Source of the DNA: Bog-532 sp963775825
GTDB lineage: Bacteria > Actinomycetota > Actinomycetes > Streptosporangiales > Streptosporangiaceae
Assembly (NCBI GenBank): GCA_963775825.1
Contig: CAVZKY010000056.1
Coordinates: 1-64,000 of the forward strand
Direction: 5' to 3'
Length of the DNA stretch: 64,000 nucleotides
The notes beneath the pieces are model-generated. The model saw only the letters and a list, made by a program, of their open reading frames with translations. It was not told where the DNA came from and searched no databases. Below, piece by piece: positions 27,150 to 35,675 of the stretch. A program made the translations under genes and the position numbers. Within the stretch, counting starts at the first letter, position 1. Every line of letters starts with the position of its first letter.

Positions 27150-27353
27150 ATGGAAAAGCAGCTGCGCGTCAATCCCATCGAGTGCTCGGGCCACGGCGCC
27201 TGCGCCGAGCTGCTGCCTGAGATGATCAGCCTGGATGAGTGGGGATACCCGTTGATCGACCCGCGGCCGGTGCCGTCGGCGCTTGAGCGCCAGGCGCGCC
27301 GCGCGGTGAGCAACTGTCCCGTTCTCGCGCTTCACCTGAACCGCCTGCCCTGA
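27150..27353 (+). CDS. Small 4Fe-4S or 3Fe-4S ferredoxin
   Basis: 67 residues, starting one base after the NuoF-like stop. Cys residues lie in ECSGHGACAELLPEMI and near the end in SNCPVLAL. That gives CxxxxxC...CP, the three-Cys pattern of the Streptomyces-type ferredoxins that serve P450s and dehydrogenases. No signal sequence, so cytoplasmic. Spacing and orientation indicate translation with the upstream flavoprotein, making it the likely electron acceptor. Confidence 0.85.
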   Translation: MEKQLRVNPIECSGHGACAELLPEMISLDEWGYPLIDPRPVPSALERQARRAVSNCPVLALHLNRLP

Positions 27354-27395
27354 CTCCGCCAGGACAGGCGGCGCGGTGTTCGGGCACGGGAATGG

Positions 27396-28394
27396 TCAGA
27401 GGACGTCGTGCCCGGGGTGCGGCTCCGCCGGCACCGTGGCGGGCTCCGCCGGGATGCTGCCGAGCCGGCCTGCCTGGAAGTCCTCGAACGCCTGCACCAG
27501 CTGCTCGCGGGTGTTCATGACGAACGGGCCGTACGCCGCGACCGGCTCCCGGATCGGCTGGCCGCCCAGCAGCAGGATGTCCAGCTGGGCGCCGGGGCCG
27601 TCCGCCGGGCCGGCCGCCGAGACGGTGATCGCGTCGCCCGGGCCGAAGGCCGCGAGCTGGCCGGCCTGGACCGGGCGGTGGCCGGCCCCCACGGTGCCGG
27701 ACCCGGCCAGCACGTAGGCGAGGGCGTTGAAGCCGGCTCGCCACGGGAGCCGCAGCTGAGCGCCGGGGGACAGGGTGGCGTGCACGATCGTGATCGGCGT
27801 GTGGGTCACGCCCGGGCCTTCGTACCCGCCGACCTCGCCAGCGATGACCCGCAGCAGCGCGCCGCCGTCCGGCGAGCTGAGCAGCTTCACCTGGCCCGCG
27901 CGGATGTCCTGGTACCGGGGCTGGGTCATCTTCAGCTTCGCGGGCAGGTTGACCCAGAGCTGGAACCCGTGGAAGAGGCCGCCCTTCATCACGACCTCCT
28001 CGGGCGGCTCCTCGATGTGCAGGATCCCGCCGCCGGCCGTCATCCACTGGGTGTCGCCGTTGGTGATCAGGCCCCCGCCGCCGTTGGAGTCCTGGTGGCG
28101 GAAAATGCCGTCGATCATGTAGGTGACGGTCTCGAACCCGCGGTGCGGGTGCCACGGCGTGCCCTTCGGCTCGCCCGGGGCGTAGTCGACCTCACCCATC
28201 TGGTCCATGTGGATGAACGGGTCGAGCTGTGTCAGGTCCACCCCGGCGAAGGCCCGGCGGACCGGGAAGCCTTCGCCCTCGTAGCCCTTCGGCGCGGTCG
28301 TGATGGTGCGGACCGGTCGGTCGGCGGAGGTCCCCGGGTCGGGCTCCGCGACGCGCGGCAGTACGAGGGTGTCCTCGACGGTGACGGCTGGCAT
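27396..28394 (-). CDS. Pirin-family protein
   Basis: A 332-residue bicupin of the pirin family, with Fe ligands visible in WHPHRGFETVTYM (His-His) and the later His/Glu of GILHIEEP. Bacterial pirins act as quercetinase-like dioxygenases or redox-linked regulators. The N-terminal half holds the metal site; the C-terminal half (about 190-290) is the second cupin. The frame is intact and starts at ATG 28394. It is convergent with the redox cluster and followed, in the same orientation, by a TetR gene upstream of it, so TetR might control it. Confidence 0.9.
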   Translation of the reverse strand: MPAVTVEDTLVLPRVAEPDPGTSADRPVRTITTAPKGYEGEGFPVRRAFAGVDLTQLDPFIHMDQMGEVDYAPGEPKGTPWHPHRGFETVTYMIDGIFRHQDSNGGGGLITNGDTQWMTAGGGILHIEEPPEEVVMKGGLFHGFQLWVNLPAKLKMTQPRYQDIRAGQVKLLSSPDGGALLRVIAGEVGGYEGPGVTHTPITIVHATLSPGAQLRLPWRAGFNALAYVLAGSGTVGAGHRPVQAGQLAAFGPGDAITVSAAGPADGPGAQLDILLLGGQPIREPVAAYGPFVMNTREQLVQAFEDFQAGRLGSIPAEPATVPAEPHPGHDVL

Positions 28395-28558
28395 GTGTCC
28401 TCCTCAGCGGCCCGCCGCGGGCGGCCCGGCCGCCCAGGGTGCGTCAGGCCCCGATGCCCTCACACAACGATATTTGAAATCTCAACATTCCAGCCGGGGA
28501 GCTTCGGCAGCCCTGAGTCCGCTCCATGAGCCGCCCACTCCTCCGAAGAACTGGCCGT

Positions 28559-29170
28559 TCACAGCCGCAGGCCGTTCTCGAGCTCGGCCAGGCCCCCGTC
28601 CATCTGCTGGAACAGGTCCGCGTTCAGGTGCTCGCCGATGAAGTTCTCCCAGGGCATGGTGACCGAGATGATCACGCCGAAGATCGCGCCCGCGACGGCC
28701 CGGACAGCCACGTCGTCGGGGCTGCGGCCGGTGCGCTTGGCCATCGCCTCGGCCATTATCGCGATGGTGCGGGAGAAGTCGTCCAGGGCCCGGGCCCGTA
28801 CCTCCGGGATCGTCATGGCCAGCTCGGAGGACTGGCGTATCTTCTCCCACTGGTCCTGGTCCATGCCTGCCTGCATTTCGCGCACCGCGGCCCGGACCGC
28901 GGCGACCGGGCCCAGCTCGGGCGGCTGCCGGTCGAGCGCTTCCAGCACGAGCTGCTCCATATCGTCCTGCAGGACGACGTCTTCCTTGGTGGGGAAGTAC
29001 CGGAAGAACGTGCTCGGCGAGACCTCCGCCGCCGCGGCGATCTGCTCCACGGTGGTGGTGTGATAGCCCTGCTCACGGAACAGGCGCAGCGCGTGCTCAC
29101 GGATGGCGGCCCGGGTCCGGGCCTTCTTCCGTTCCCGCAGGCCGGGTGCCGGTGCGGGCGTGTGTGTCAT
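28559..29170 (-). CDS. TetR-family transcriptional regulator
   Basis: A 203-residue regulator. The N-terminal HTH is ARTRAAIREHALRLFREQGY followed by VEQIAAAAEVSPSTFFRYFP, a classic TetR pattern, and the C-terminal ligand domain carries a hydrophobic helix set (AGAIFGVIISVTMPWENFI). The ATG at 29170 follows a poor ribosome-binding site; the longer ATG at 29269 has no homology. Divergent from the asparaginase and 164 bp ahead of the pirin gene in the same orientation, so pirin is a plausible target. Confidence 0.88.
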   Translation of the reverse strand: MTHTPAPAPGLRERKKARTRAAIREHALRLFREQGYHTTTVEQIAAAAEVSPSTFFRYFPTKEDVVLQDDMEQLVLEALDRQPPELGPVAAVRAAVREMQAGMDQDQWEKIRQSSELAMTIPEVRARALDDFSRTIAIMAEAMAKRTGRSPDDVAVRAVAGAIFGVIISVTMPWENFIGEHLNADLFQQMDGGLAELENGLRL

Positions 29171-29407
29171 ATTCCCAATTCTGCCCCAGGGCCATAGCCG
29201 GGTGGAGGCCGCGAAAGATGGGCAATTGACCGGGCCTTTCCCAGGGTTGAAGCACGCCGGGCCGGGCATCGCGTCATCATGGGGTGAGCGCCAGACTGAC
29301 CGGGGGCGTAACCAGGTTCACGCGCGTGGCCCGCTACACCGCCAGAACCAGTGGGCACCCCGCCGCTCGTTCCCCTCCACGGGCGGCGGGGCCCGGCCCC
29401 GGAGACA

Positions 29408-30673
29408 ATGGTGATCATGAGGGTGGCGCTGTTCACGCTGGGCGGGACGATCGCGAGCACCTCTGCGCCCGGCCCAGCGCGGCCAGCGGAAAGCTTCGGC
29501 GCCGCCGACCGCGGCGTGACGCCCCGGCTGACCGGAGCCGACCTGCTGGCTGCGGTGCCCGGGCTGGACGCCGTGGGCGCCGAGCTCGACGTGCACGACT
29601 TCCGGCAGATACCGAGTTCATCGCTGGCCATTAGCGACGTCATCGCGCTCGCTGCCGCCATCCGGCAGCAGGTCGCTGCCGGCGCCGCCGGGGTGATCGT
29701 CACCCAGGGCACCGACACCATGGAGGAGACGGCCTTCCTGCTGGACCTGCTCTGGGACGGCGACGCCCCGGTCGTGGTGACCGGCGCCATGCGGAACCCG
29801 GCGCTGGCCGGCCCGGACGGCCCGGCCAACATCCTGGCCGCCGCCCACGTGGCGGCCAGCCCTGCCGCGCGGGGCCGGGGCTGCCTGGTGGTGTTCGCCG
29901 ACGAGATCCACGCCGCGCGCTACGTGCGGAAGTCCCACACCACCAGCGTCGCCGCGTTCACTTCTCCGCTGGCCGGACCGCTCGGCCTGGTCGCCGAAGG
30001 ACGCGTCGTGATGCTCGCACCCGGTCCTGCCCGGCTGAACATCCCCGCTCCGGCGGCAGCCGGTGATGTGCGGACGGCCCTGGTCACCATGGTCCTCGGC
30101 GACGATGGCGAGTTGCTCCGCGCCGCGGCAGGCCGGTTCGAGGGCCTGGTGGTGGCCGGGTTCGGCGCCGGTCACGCGCCGGCCGCCGTGGCGGCGGATC
30201 TGGGCGCGCTCGCCGCGCGGATTCCGGTGGTGCTGGCGTCCCGGACCGGGGCCGGGATGTTGCTGGCGCACACCTACGCCTCCCCGGGCTCCGAACGTGA
30301 CCTGCGCGGGCGCGGCCTGATCGGGGCCGGGTTCCTGGACCCGCTCAAGGCGCGGATTCTGCTGCACGTCCTGCTCGCCGCCGGGGCCGGTCGGGCCGAG
30401 ATCGCGGCGGCGTTCCGCACCGTGGGCGCCGACCCGGGTAGCCCCGCGGACGCCGTGCCGCCGGACCGCCCGCCCGCCGTCCAGCCCGCCGCTGCCCCGC
30501 CTTCCGGCCAGCCCGCCGCTGCCGCGCCTTCCGGCCAGCCTGCCGCTGCCCCGCCTGCGGGCCTGTCCCCCCGGGCCCGCCCGCCTGCGGGCTCTCCCGC
30601 GCGAGCAGCGCGAATGATGCCCCGACGGCTCGCTCCCGGCGCCCGCCGGCCCCGCCCGGCCGCGGCGCGGTGA
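29408..30673 (+). CDS. L-asparaginase (type I/II-like)
   Basis: A 421-codon N-terminal-nucleophile-free asparaginase/glutaminase of the bacterial type. The first catalytic Thr is in LFTLGGTIAS, the second in VTQGTDTMEETA, with the Ser/Lys set KSHTT later. No clear signal peptide, so probably cytoplasmic. After residue 340 the protein ends in an Ala/Pro-rich tail with repeats of (AAPPSGQP) that enzymes of this family usually lack. The start is 29408 or the ATG at 29417; GGAG sits three to twelve bases away. Confidence 0.85.
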   Translation: MVIMRVALFTLGGTIASTSAPGPARPAESFGAADRGVTPRLTGADLLAAVPGLDAVGAELDVHDFRQIPSSSLAISDVIALAAAIRQQVAAGAAGVIVTQGTDTMEETAFLLDLLWDGDAPVVVTGAMRNPALAGPDGPANILAAAHVAASPAARGRGCLVVFADEIHAARYVRKSHTTSVAAFTSPLAGPLGLVAEGRVVMLAPGPARLNIPAPAAAGDVRTALVTMVLGDDGELLRAAAGRFEGLVVAGFGAGHAPAAVAADLGALAARIPVVLASRTGAGMLLAHTYASPGSERDLRGRGLIGAGFLDPLKARILLHVLLAAGAGRAEIAAAFRTVGADPGSPADAVPPDRPPAVQPAAAPPSGQPAAAAPSGQPAAAPPAGLSPRARPPAGSPARAARMMPRRLAPGARRPRPAAAR

Positions 30674-30769
30674 GCTGTCACTGGCCCGGGTGGAATCGTT
30701 CAGCGACAGCGTTTGCGGGTTATTGTGCCGTGACCGAAATTGCTGGGCGCCCCACAGCAGGCCACCAGG

Positions 30770-32767
30770 TCAGCAGCTCAGCCGGACCGGCCCGACCGCG
30801 ACCGCCGCCGTCGGCAGTCCTCCGCCGCGGTCGGTGGCCTCGATCAGCGCCATGCCGCCGGGGAACGTGAACGGGCCGTGGGTCACCCACTGGCCCTGGT
30901 GGGTGGCCTGGTCGATGGTGAAGTCAGCGATCCGGTCGTTCGCGTTGGTGCCGCCGGCGCTGAACCAGTAGTAGACGTTCGAGTTCGCCTGCTGCGCCGC
31001 CGGGATCCAGAGACTGAACGTGCACGACGGATTGGCCAGCCCGGTGCGGAAGACCCAGGAGTAATCGTCATGCCATTCGCCGGGACTGCCGGGGACCATG
31101 GCCAGGTAGCTGAATGCGAAGGAGCTGCCGCACGGCCCGCTCCCGTAAGCGGTCGCGGGGTGCCAGCCGTCCCCGTTCGGCGCGTGGTAGGGGAACACGG
31201 TCGCGCTGGTTACGTTGGGACAGCCCGGTCCGGCGAGCGCGCTGAAGGTCGCTGCGCCGCGGGCTGACCCGCCGGTGTGGCTCGCCGACAGCGGAGCCGT
31301 CTTCAGCCTCTGGTCGCCGTGGTGGGCCAGCGTCCTGGCCGCCAGCATGCCGATCGGTACCCCGGCCGCGATGATCAGCGCGCCGGCCAGAGCCAGGAAT
31401 ACGCCGCCGCCCCGGCGCGGCCGCTGGAGGCTTCGCGCGTGCTGCCCCCCGCGCCGCGGCCCGCCGCCCCCGGACCCAGCCGCCGCCGGGTCGGCCGGGT
31501 TTTCCCACAGATCGTCCTCATATTCCGCGTCCCGTACGAATTCCGGATAGGGGGCCGTAGGCCGCGCGGCCCGGTCCGAAACGGAGCCAGTTGGGTCGTG
31601 CGGCGGCTCCCAAGATTCCCACAGATCCTGGAAACCCATCGACGCCGGAAGGGGCCCGGCCTCGGCCTCGGCTGAACCGCCGCTCCCGGCTGCCACCCGA
31701 TCGGCCGGTGGCTCGGCCGCTGCGGACTCGGGCTGCGCCGGTTCGCCCCGGTATCGGGCCGCCTTGCGCCCGAGCCAGCCACGCGCCCGCCGTCTGGGCG
31801 TCTCCGGGGCCTGCAGCCAGGGCTCGTCCGGCGCCACCGGCGGTCGTTCGCGCGGCCTCCAGGGCTCCCACGGCCGGTCAGCCTGCGCTGGTGGAGCGGG
31901 CGGCCAGTCCTGCTGGGCGCCGGGGCCGGTCCAGCCGGCGTCCGGGGGAGCGGGCGCCCAGTCCTGCTGAGACTGGGCCGGGTCCCACGAGCCTTCAGCA
32001 TCGCCGTACGTCCATGGCTCCTGGGCCTCTCCCGGCGCCGGAGTCTCCGTCTGCGGGGCTTCCTCCGGGCCGGCGTAATCCCACGGCTCCGCGGAACTTC
32101 CCTGCCCCGCAGCCTCAGCTGGCCAGGAGTCTCCGCGATCCCCGTAGTCCCACGGTTCCCTGGGCTCTGCCTCCTGCGGCGTCTCAGGCCGCCGGTAGTC
32201 CCGCGGGTCCGGGTAAGCCCACGGATCCTGGGCGGCATCCGACGGTGACGTGCCGCCTGACCACGCCTGCTGGCGGCCTCCCGCCGCCGGCCTGCTCCGG
32301 GGGCTCATCCGGCACCCGATCGTCCGTCGGCCGGGCCGGCCGGTAATTTCCCGCCGCCCACGGCTCCTGGCCTCATCCGCCGGCGGACTGGGCGGGCGGG
32401 CTTGCTCCGTTTCCTGCGGGTCTACCGGGACCGAGGAATCCCGGGTCTCGTCCTGCGGCGGGACAGCGGCCCAGGCCAGCCGAGGGTCTTCATGGGCCCA
32501 GGAGTCCAGCGGCTCCGCCTCCGGCCGGGGAGCCAGCGGCCAGGAGCCCTGCGGATCAGCCGCTTCCCAGGAATCCTGCGACGCCGGGCCCGGCTGTTCG
32601 TGCGGCCGGAATCCCGACTCCCCGGTGCGGCGTGGCAGCGGTGGAGGAGTACGGCTGCCACGGTCCGGCGCCGCCTCCGGTGTGACGTCATAACGGTCGT
32701 CCGGCGACTCGGCGCGCGCGTCGGCAGCCGCCTCGTCAGGGGAAAAGGGATGTTTCGGGTACCGCAT
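30770..32767 (-). CDS. Single-pass membrane protein with Trp/Pro-rich disordered domain
   Basis: 665 residues from an ATG at 32767 with GGGAGGA upstream. Residues 1 to about 440 are acidic, Pro-rich and disordered, with repeated units such as EPWDYGD, EPWTYGD and DPWAYPD. A TM helix (VFLALAGALIIAAGVPIGML) lies at about 450-475. The outside domain of 180 residues holds four Cys and many aromatic residues, ending VRLSC. With this topology the N-terminal region is cytoplasmic. I do not recognise the C-terminal domain; its pattern (DYSWVFRTG, NVYYWFSAGG) could be a beta-sandwich. Not assigned a function. Confidence 0.6.
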   Translation of the reverse strand: MRYPKHPFSPDEAAADARAESPDDRYDVTPEAAPDRGSRTPPPLPRRTGESGFRPHEQPGPASQDSWEAADPQGSWPLAPRPEAEPLDSWAHEDPRLAWAAVPPQDETRDSSVPVDPQETEQARPPSPPADEARSRGRREITGRPGRRTIGCRMSPRSRPAAGGRQQAWSGGTSPSDAAQDPWAYPDPRDYRRPETPQEAEPREPWDYGDRGDSWPAEAAGQGSSAEPWDYAGPEEAPQTETPAPGEAQEPWTYGDAEGSWDPAQSQQDWAPAPPDAGWTGPGAQQDWPPAPPAQADRPWEPWRPRERPPVAPDEPWLQAPETPRRRARGWLGRKAARYRGEPAQPESAAAEPPADRVAAGSGGSAEAEAGPLPASMGFQDLWESWEPPHDPTGSVSDRAARPTAPYPEFVRDAEYEDDLWENPADPAAAGSGGGGPRRGGQHARSLQRPRRGGGVFLALAGALIIAAGVPIGMLAARTLAHHGDQRLKTAPLSASHTGGSARGAATFSALAGPGCPNVTSATVFPYHAPNGDGWHPATAYGSGPCGSSFAFSYLAMVPGSPGEWHDDYSWVFRTGLANPSCTFSLWIPAAQQANSNVYYWFSAGGTNANDRIADFTIDQATHQGQWVTHGPFTFPGGMALIEATDRGGGLPTAAVAVGPVRLSC

Positions 32768-33188
32768 CCATTTCCTCCCGATCCCTGGAACGTCCCCCTG
32801 TAGCTGACCACGAAAAGTGTCACGGGGCGGTTCATTCATTCACCAGTGATCATGTACCGGTCCCCTTACAATCCCTTGACCCTTTGCTTGCCATGGCCGG
32901 AAGCCGCGCCACGTCCGCACGCGGCTGCCGTTCCCGGCCCCCGCACTGAGGGCGAATTATCGCCCGCCGGGAAAGGGCGCGGGTGGTACGTCGCCGGCTG
33001 GCCAGGCGGACCAGGGCAGATATGGGCTGTGGGCCCGCTCCCGGCGGGAATCACCGAGGACCACGTAGTGTTAAACCGTCTGGCACACTAGAAGCCGCGA
33101 CCACGCGGTACCGGTTCACGCCACGACAGCCAGGCCCCGATGGAGCCCGGCTACGGCGACCCGGCGACCGCCCGAGGCAGGAGAAAAC
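32768..33188. other. Divergent intergenic region before rpmE
   Basis: 421 bp. The plus frame 32846-33091 (81 codons) is open but I found no family. The region between 32850 and 32880 is AT-richer. A GAGAAAAC sequence just before 33189 serves rpmE. No certain promoter hexamers. Confidence 0.4.
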
Positions 33189-33425
33189 GTGAAGCCTGAC
33201 ATCCACCCCAAGTACGTCGAAACCACGGTGACCTGTTCCTGCGGGAACTCCTTCACCACGCACAGCACCGCCGCCAACGGCGAGATCCACACCGACGTCT
33301 GCTCGGCCTGCCACCCGTTCTACACGGGCAAGCAGAAGATCCTGGACACCGGTGGCCGCGTCGCCCGGTTCGAGCGCCGGTTCGGCAAGAAGGCCATGGG
33401 CAGCAGCGACAGCAAGAGCAAGTAG
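33189..33425 (+). CDS. rpmE: 50S ribosomal protein L31 (zinc type)
   Basis: 78 residues of the large-subunit protein L31. It has the two Cys pairs TCSCGN and CSACHPFY that bind zinc (C+ form, as in Bacillus rpmE), rather than the Cys-less form made under zinc limitation. The GTG at 33189 follows GGAGAAAAC. A strong terminator hairpin at 33487-33525 separates it from prfA. The C-terminus GSSDSKSK is a short disordered tail. Confidence 0.95.
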   Translation: MKPDIHPKYVETTVTCSCGNSFTTHSTAANGEIHTDVCSACHPFYTGKQKILDTGGRVARFERRFGKKAMGSSDSKSK

Positions 33426-33486
33426 CCGCGCGTCCTTAACCCGCTGGCGCGCCACCGAGCGCGCCAGCGCCCCAGCTCTCCCGATC

Positions 33487-33525
33487 GGGTTGAGTCCCCG
33501 GCGGTCGCCGCGGGGGACTCAACCC
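33487..33525 (+). terminator. Hairpin terminator after rpmE
   Basis: GGGTTGAGTCCCC and GGGGACTCAACCC are exact complements, 13 bp, with a 13-nt loop that can pair further inside. It lies about 60 bp behind the rpmE stop. Confidence 0.75.
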
Positions 33526-33613
33526 GAACGTGCGTTGCTCGGCTATCGACGCTTATGCGGACTATGCAGGCGCAGGGCCGCAGGCGGCCCGCCCTGATTC
33601 AGGAGGAAGTACT

Positions 33614-34693
33614 GTGTTCGACCGGCTCGGTGAGCTGGCGTCTGAGCACGCCGAGCTGGAGCGTGCCCTGGCCGATCCTGGCCTGCACGCCGACCCCGAC
33701 CAGGCCCGCGACTTCGGCCGGCGCTACGCCGAGCTGACCCCGATCGTGAACGCCTACCGCGAATGGCAGCAGACCGAGGATGACGAGGCGGCGGCGCGTG
33801 AGCTCGCGGCCGAGGATCCCTCGTTCGCGGCGGAGGCCGCCCAGCTCAAGGCGCGTCAGGCCGAGCTGGAGGAACAGCTGCGGCGGATGCTCATCCCGCG
33901 GGACCCCAACGACGGCCGGGACGTGATCCTGGAGATCAAGGCGGGTGAGGGCGGAGACGAGTCCGCGCTGTTCGCCGGGGATCTGCTGCGCATGTATCAG
34001 CGTTACGCCGAGCGCCACCACTGGGCCACCGAGATCCTGGACTCCACCGTCACCGGCCTGGGCGGCGTCAAGGCCGCGACCCTCGCGGTCAAGGGCAAGA
34101 AGGGCGCCCCGGGCCAGGGCGCCTGGGCCCGGCTGAAGTACGAAGGCGGCGTGCACCGCGTCCAGCGGGTCCCGGTCACCGAGTCGCAGGGCCGGATTCA
34201 CACCTCGGCCGCTGGTGTCCTGGTCATGCCGGAGGCCGAGCAGGTCGAGATCGACATCGATCCCAATGATGTCCGCACCGACGTCTTCCGCTCCTCCGGG
34301 CCCGGCGGCCAGAGCGTGAACACCACCGACTCCGCCGTCCGGCTGACTCACGTCCCGACCGGGATCGTTGTGTCCTGCCAGAACGAGAAGAGTCAGCTGC
34401 AGAACAAGGAGCAGGCGATGCGGATTCTGCGCGCCCGCCTGCTGGCCCAGGCTCAGCACGATGCGGATGAGAAGGCGTCGGCCGAGCGCCGCAGCCAGGT
34501 CCGGACCGTCGACCGGTCCGAGCGGGTCCGCACCTACAACTTCCCGGAGAACCGCATCTCCGACCACCGGGTCGGCTATAAGGCCTACAACCTGGACCAG
34601 GTTGTCGACGGTGATCTGGATGCGGTGATCGACTCGCTCGCCGACGCCGAAATGGCCGAGAAGCTTGGCGACGACGGGAACTCCGGCGCGTAA
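33614..34693 (+). CDS. prfA: Peptide chain release factor 1
   Basis: 359 residues that read UAA and UAG and release the finished peptide. The catalytic motif GGQ is in GPGGQSVNTTDSAVRLTH; the codon-recognition part PVTESQGRIHTS holds the PxT tripeptide as PVT. AGGAGG at 33601 is seven bases before the GTG at 33614, which fixes the start. prmC, which methylates the GGQ glutamine, follows within 15 bp, giving the usual prfA-prmC pair. Frame intact. Confidence 0.95.
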   Translation: MFDRLGELASEHAELERALADPGLHADPDQARDFGRRYAELTPIVNAYREWQQTEDDEAAARELAAEDPSFAAEAAQLKARQAELEEQLRRMLIPRDPNDGRDVILEIKAGEGGDESALFAGDLLRMYQRYAERHHWATEILDSTVTGLGGVKAATLAVKGKKGAPGQGAWARLKYEGGVHRVQRVPVTESQGRIHTSAAGVLVMPEAEQVEIDIDPNDVRTDVFRSSGPGGQSVNTTDSAVRLTHVPTGIVVSCQNEKSQLQNKEQAMRILRARLLAQAQHDADEKASAERRSQVRTVDRSERVRTYNFPENRISDHRVGYKAYNLDQVVDGDLDAVIDSLADAEMAEKLGDDGNSGA

Positions 34694-34705
34694 GTCACGG
34701 GAGCC

Positions 34706-35661
34706 GTGCGGGTGAGCATATTGCTGGATGAGGTCGCGCTCGCCGCGGCCCGGCTCGCCGAGGCCGGGGTCGAATCACCCCGGGCCGAGGCCGAGCTGAT
34801 CGCGGCGCATGTGCACGGCGTGCGGCGGACCGAGCTGCACACTGTGCCCGATGCGTCGTTCGACGCGCGCTTCTGGGAGGGGATCGGGCGCCGCGCCGCC
34901 CGCGAGCCGCTGCAGCACATCACGGGGCGGGCCTACTTCCGCTACCTGGAGCTCGAGGTCGGCCCGGGTGTGTTCGTGCCGCGCCCCGAAACCGAGGTGA
35001 TGACGGGCTGGGCTATCGACCGGCTGCGGGAGATGGACGTGGCCGAGCCCATCGTCGTCGACCTGGGCACGGGGTCCGGCGCGATCGCGCTGGCCATCGC
35101 CCAGGAGGTGCCGCGCGCCCGGGTGCACGCCGTGGAAGCCGACCCGATCGCGCGCGGCTGGACCGAGAAGAATGTTGGCCGCGTCGCGTCAGCCGCCCCC
35201 TACACCCGGGGCCGGGTGACGCTGCACAGTGCTGACTTCACCGGGGCTGACTTCACCGGGTCGCCGCTGACTTCACCGGGGCTGACTTCGCGGGGCCCGG
35301 CGGCACCGCCCCACGCGCCCTCGGTGAGCTGGCCGGCAAGGCCGATCTGGTGATCAGTAACCCGCCCTACATCCCACTTGGCGCAACGGTGCCGCCGGAG
35401 GTGGGAGAATACGATCCGCCGGCCGCTTTGTGGAGCGGGGCCGACGGGCTGGATGCGATCCGCGCCGTCGAACGCGCCGCCCGGCGGCTGCTGCGTCCGG
35501 GAGGCATGGTCGCTGTCGAGCACGGCGCGCCCCAGGGCGCCGCGGTGTACTGGGTGTTCTGCGAGGAAGCCGGCTGGCGTGACACACGCAACCATAAGGA
35601 CCTGGCCCGGCGGGACCGTTTCGTCACCGCCACGTGGCCGAGCGAGCGAGCCGACGGATGA
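34706..35661 (+). CDS. prmC: Release factor glutamine methyltransferase (frameshifted in a repeat)
   Basis: PrmC/HemK methylates the Gln of the GGQ motif of RF1 and RF2 using SAM. The N-terminal domain ends near FREVPRARVHAVE-like sequence; the SAM motif VVDLGTGSGAIALA and the catalytic NPPYIPLGA are present. Between them, at 35231-35295, there is a repeat coding ADFTG, with a five-base interruption that moves the frame. Upstream and downstream frames are each conserved, so one indel restores the gene. Start GTG 34706. About 318 codons, longer than usual because of the repeat. Confidence 0.85.
35231..35295. repeat. 15-bp repeat, four copies, inside prmC
   Basis: GCTGACTTCACCGGG occurs at 35231, 35246, 35266 and (with GCG for ACC) 35281, with five extra bases after the second copy. 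In frame it would encode ADFTG repeats. Confidence 0.9.
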
Positions 35662-35675
35662 CGGGATAAGCGGTA

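Noticed and set aside
32846..33091. 81-codon open frame before rpmE
   Set aside because: No family resemblance, poor start region and low GC at third positions in its first half. Left in the intergenic note.
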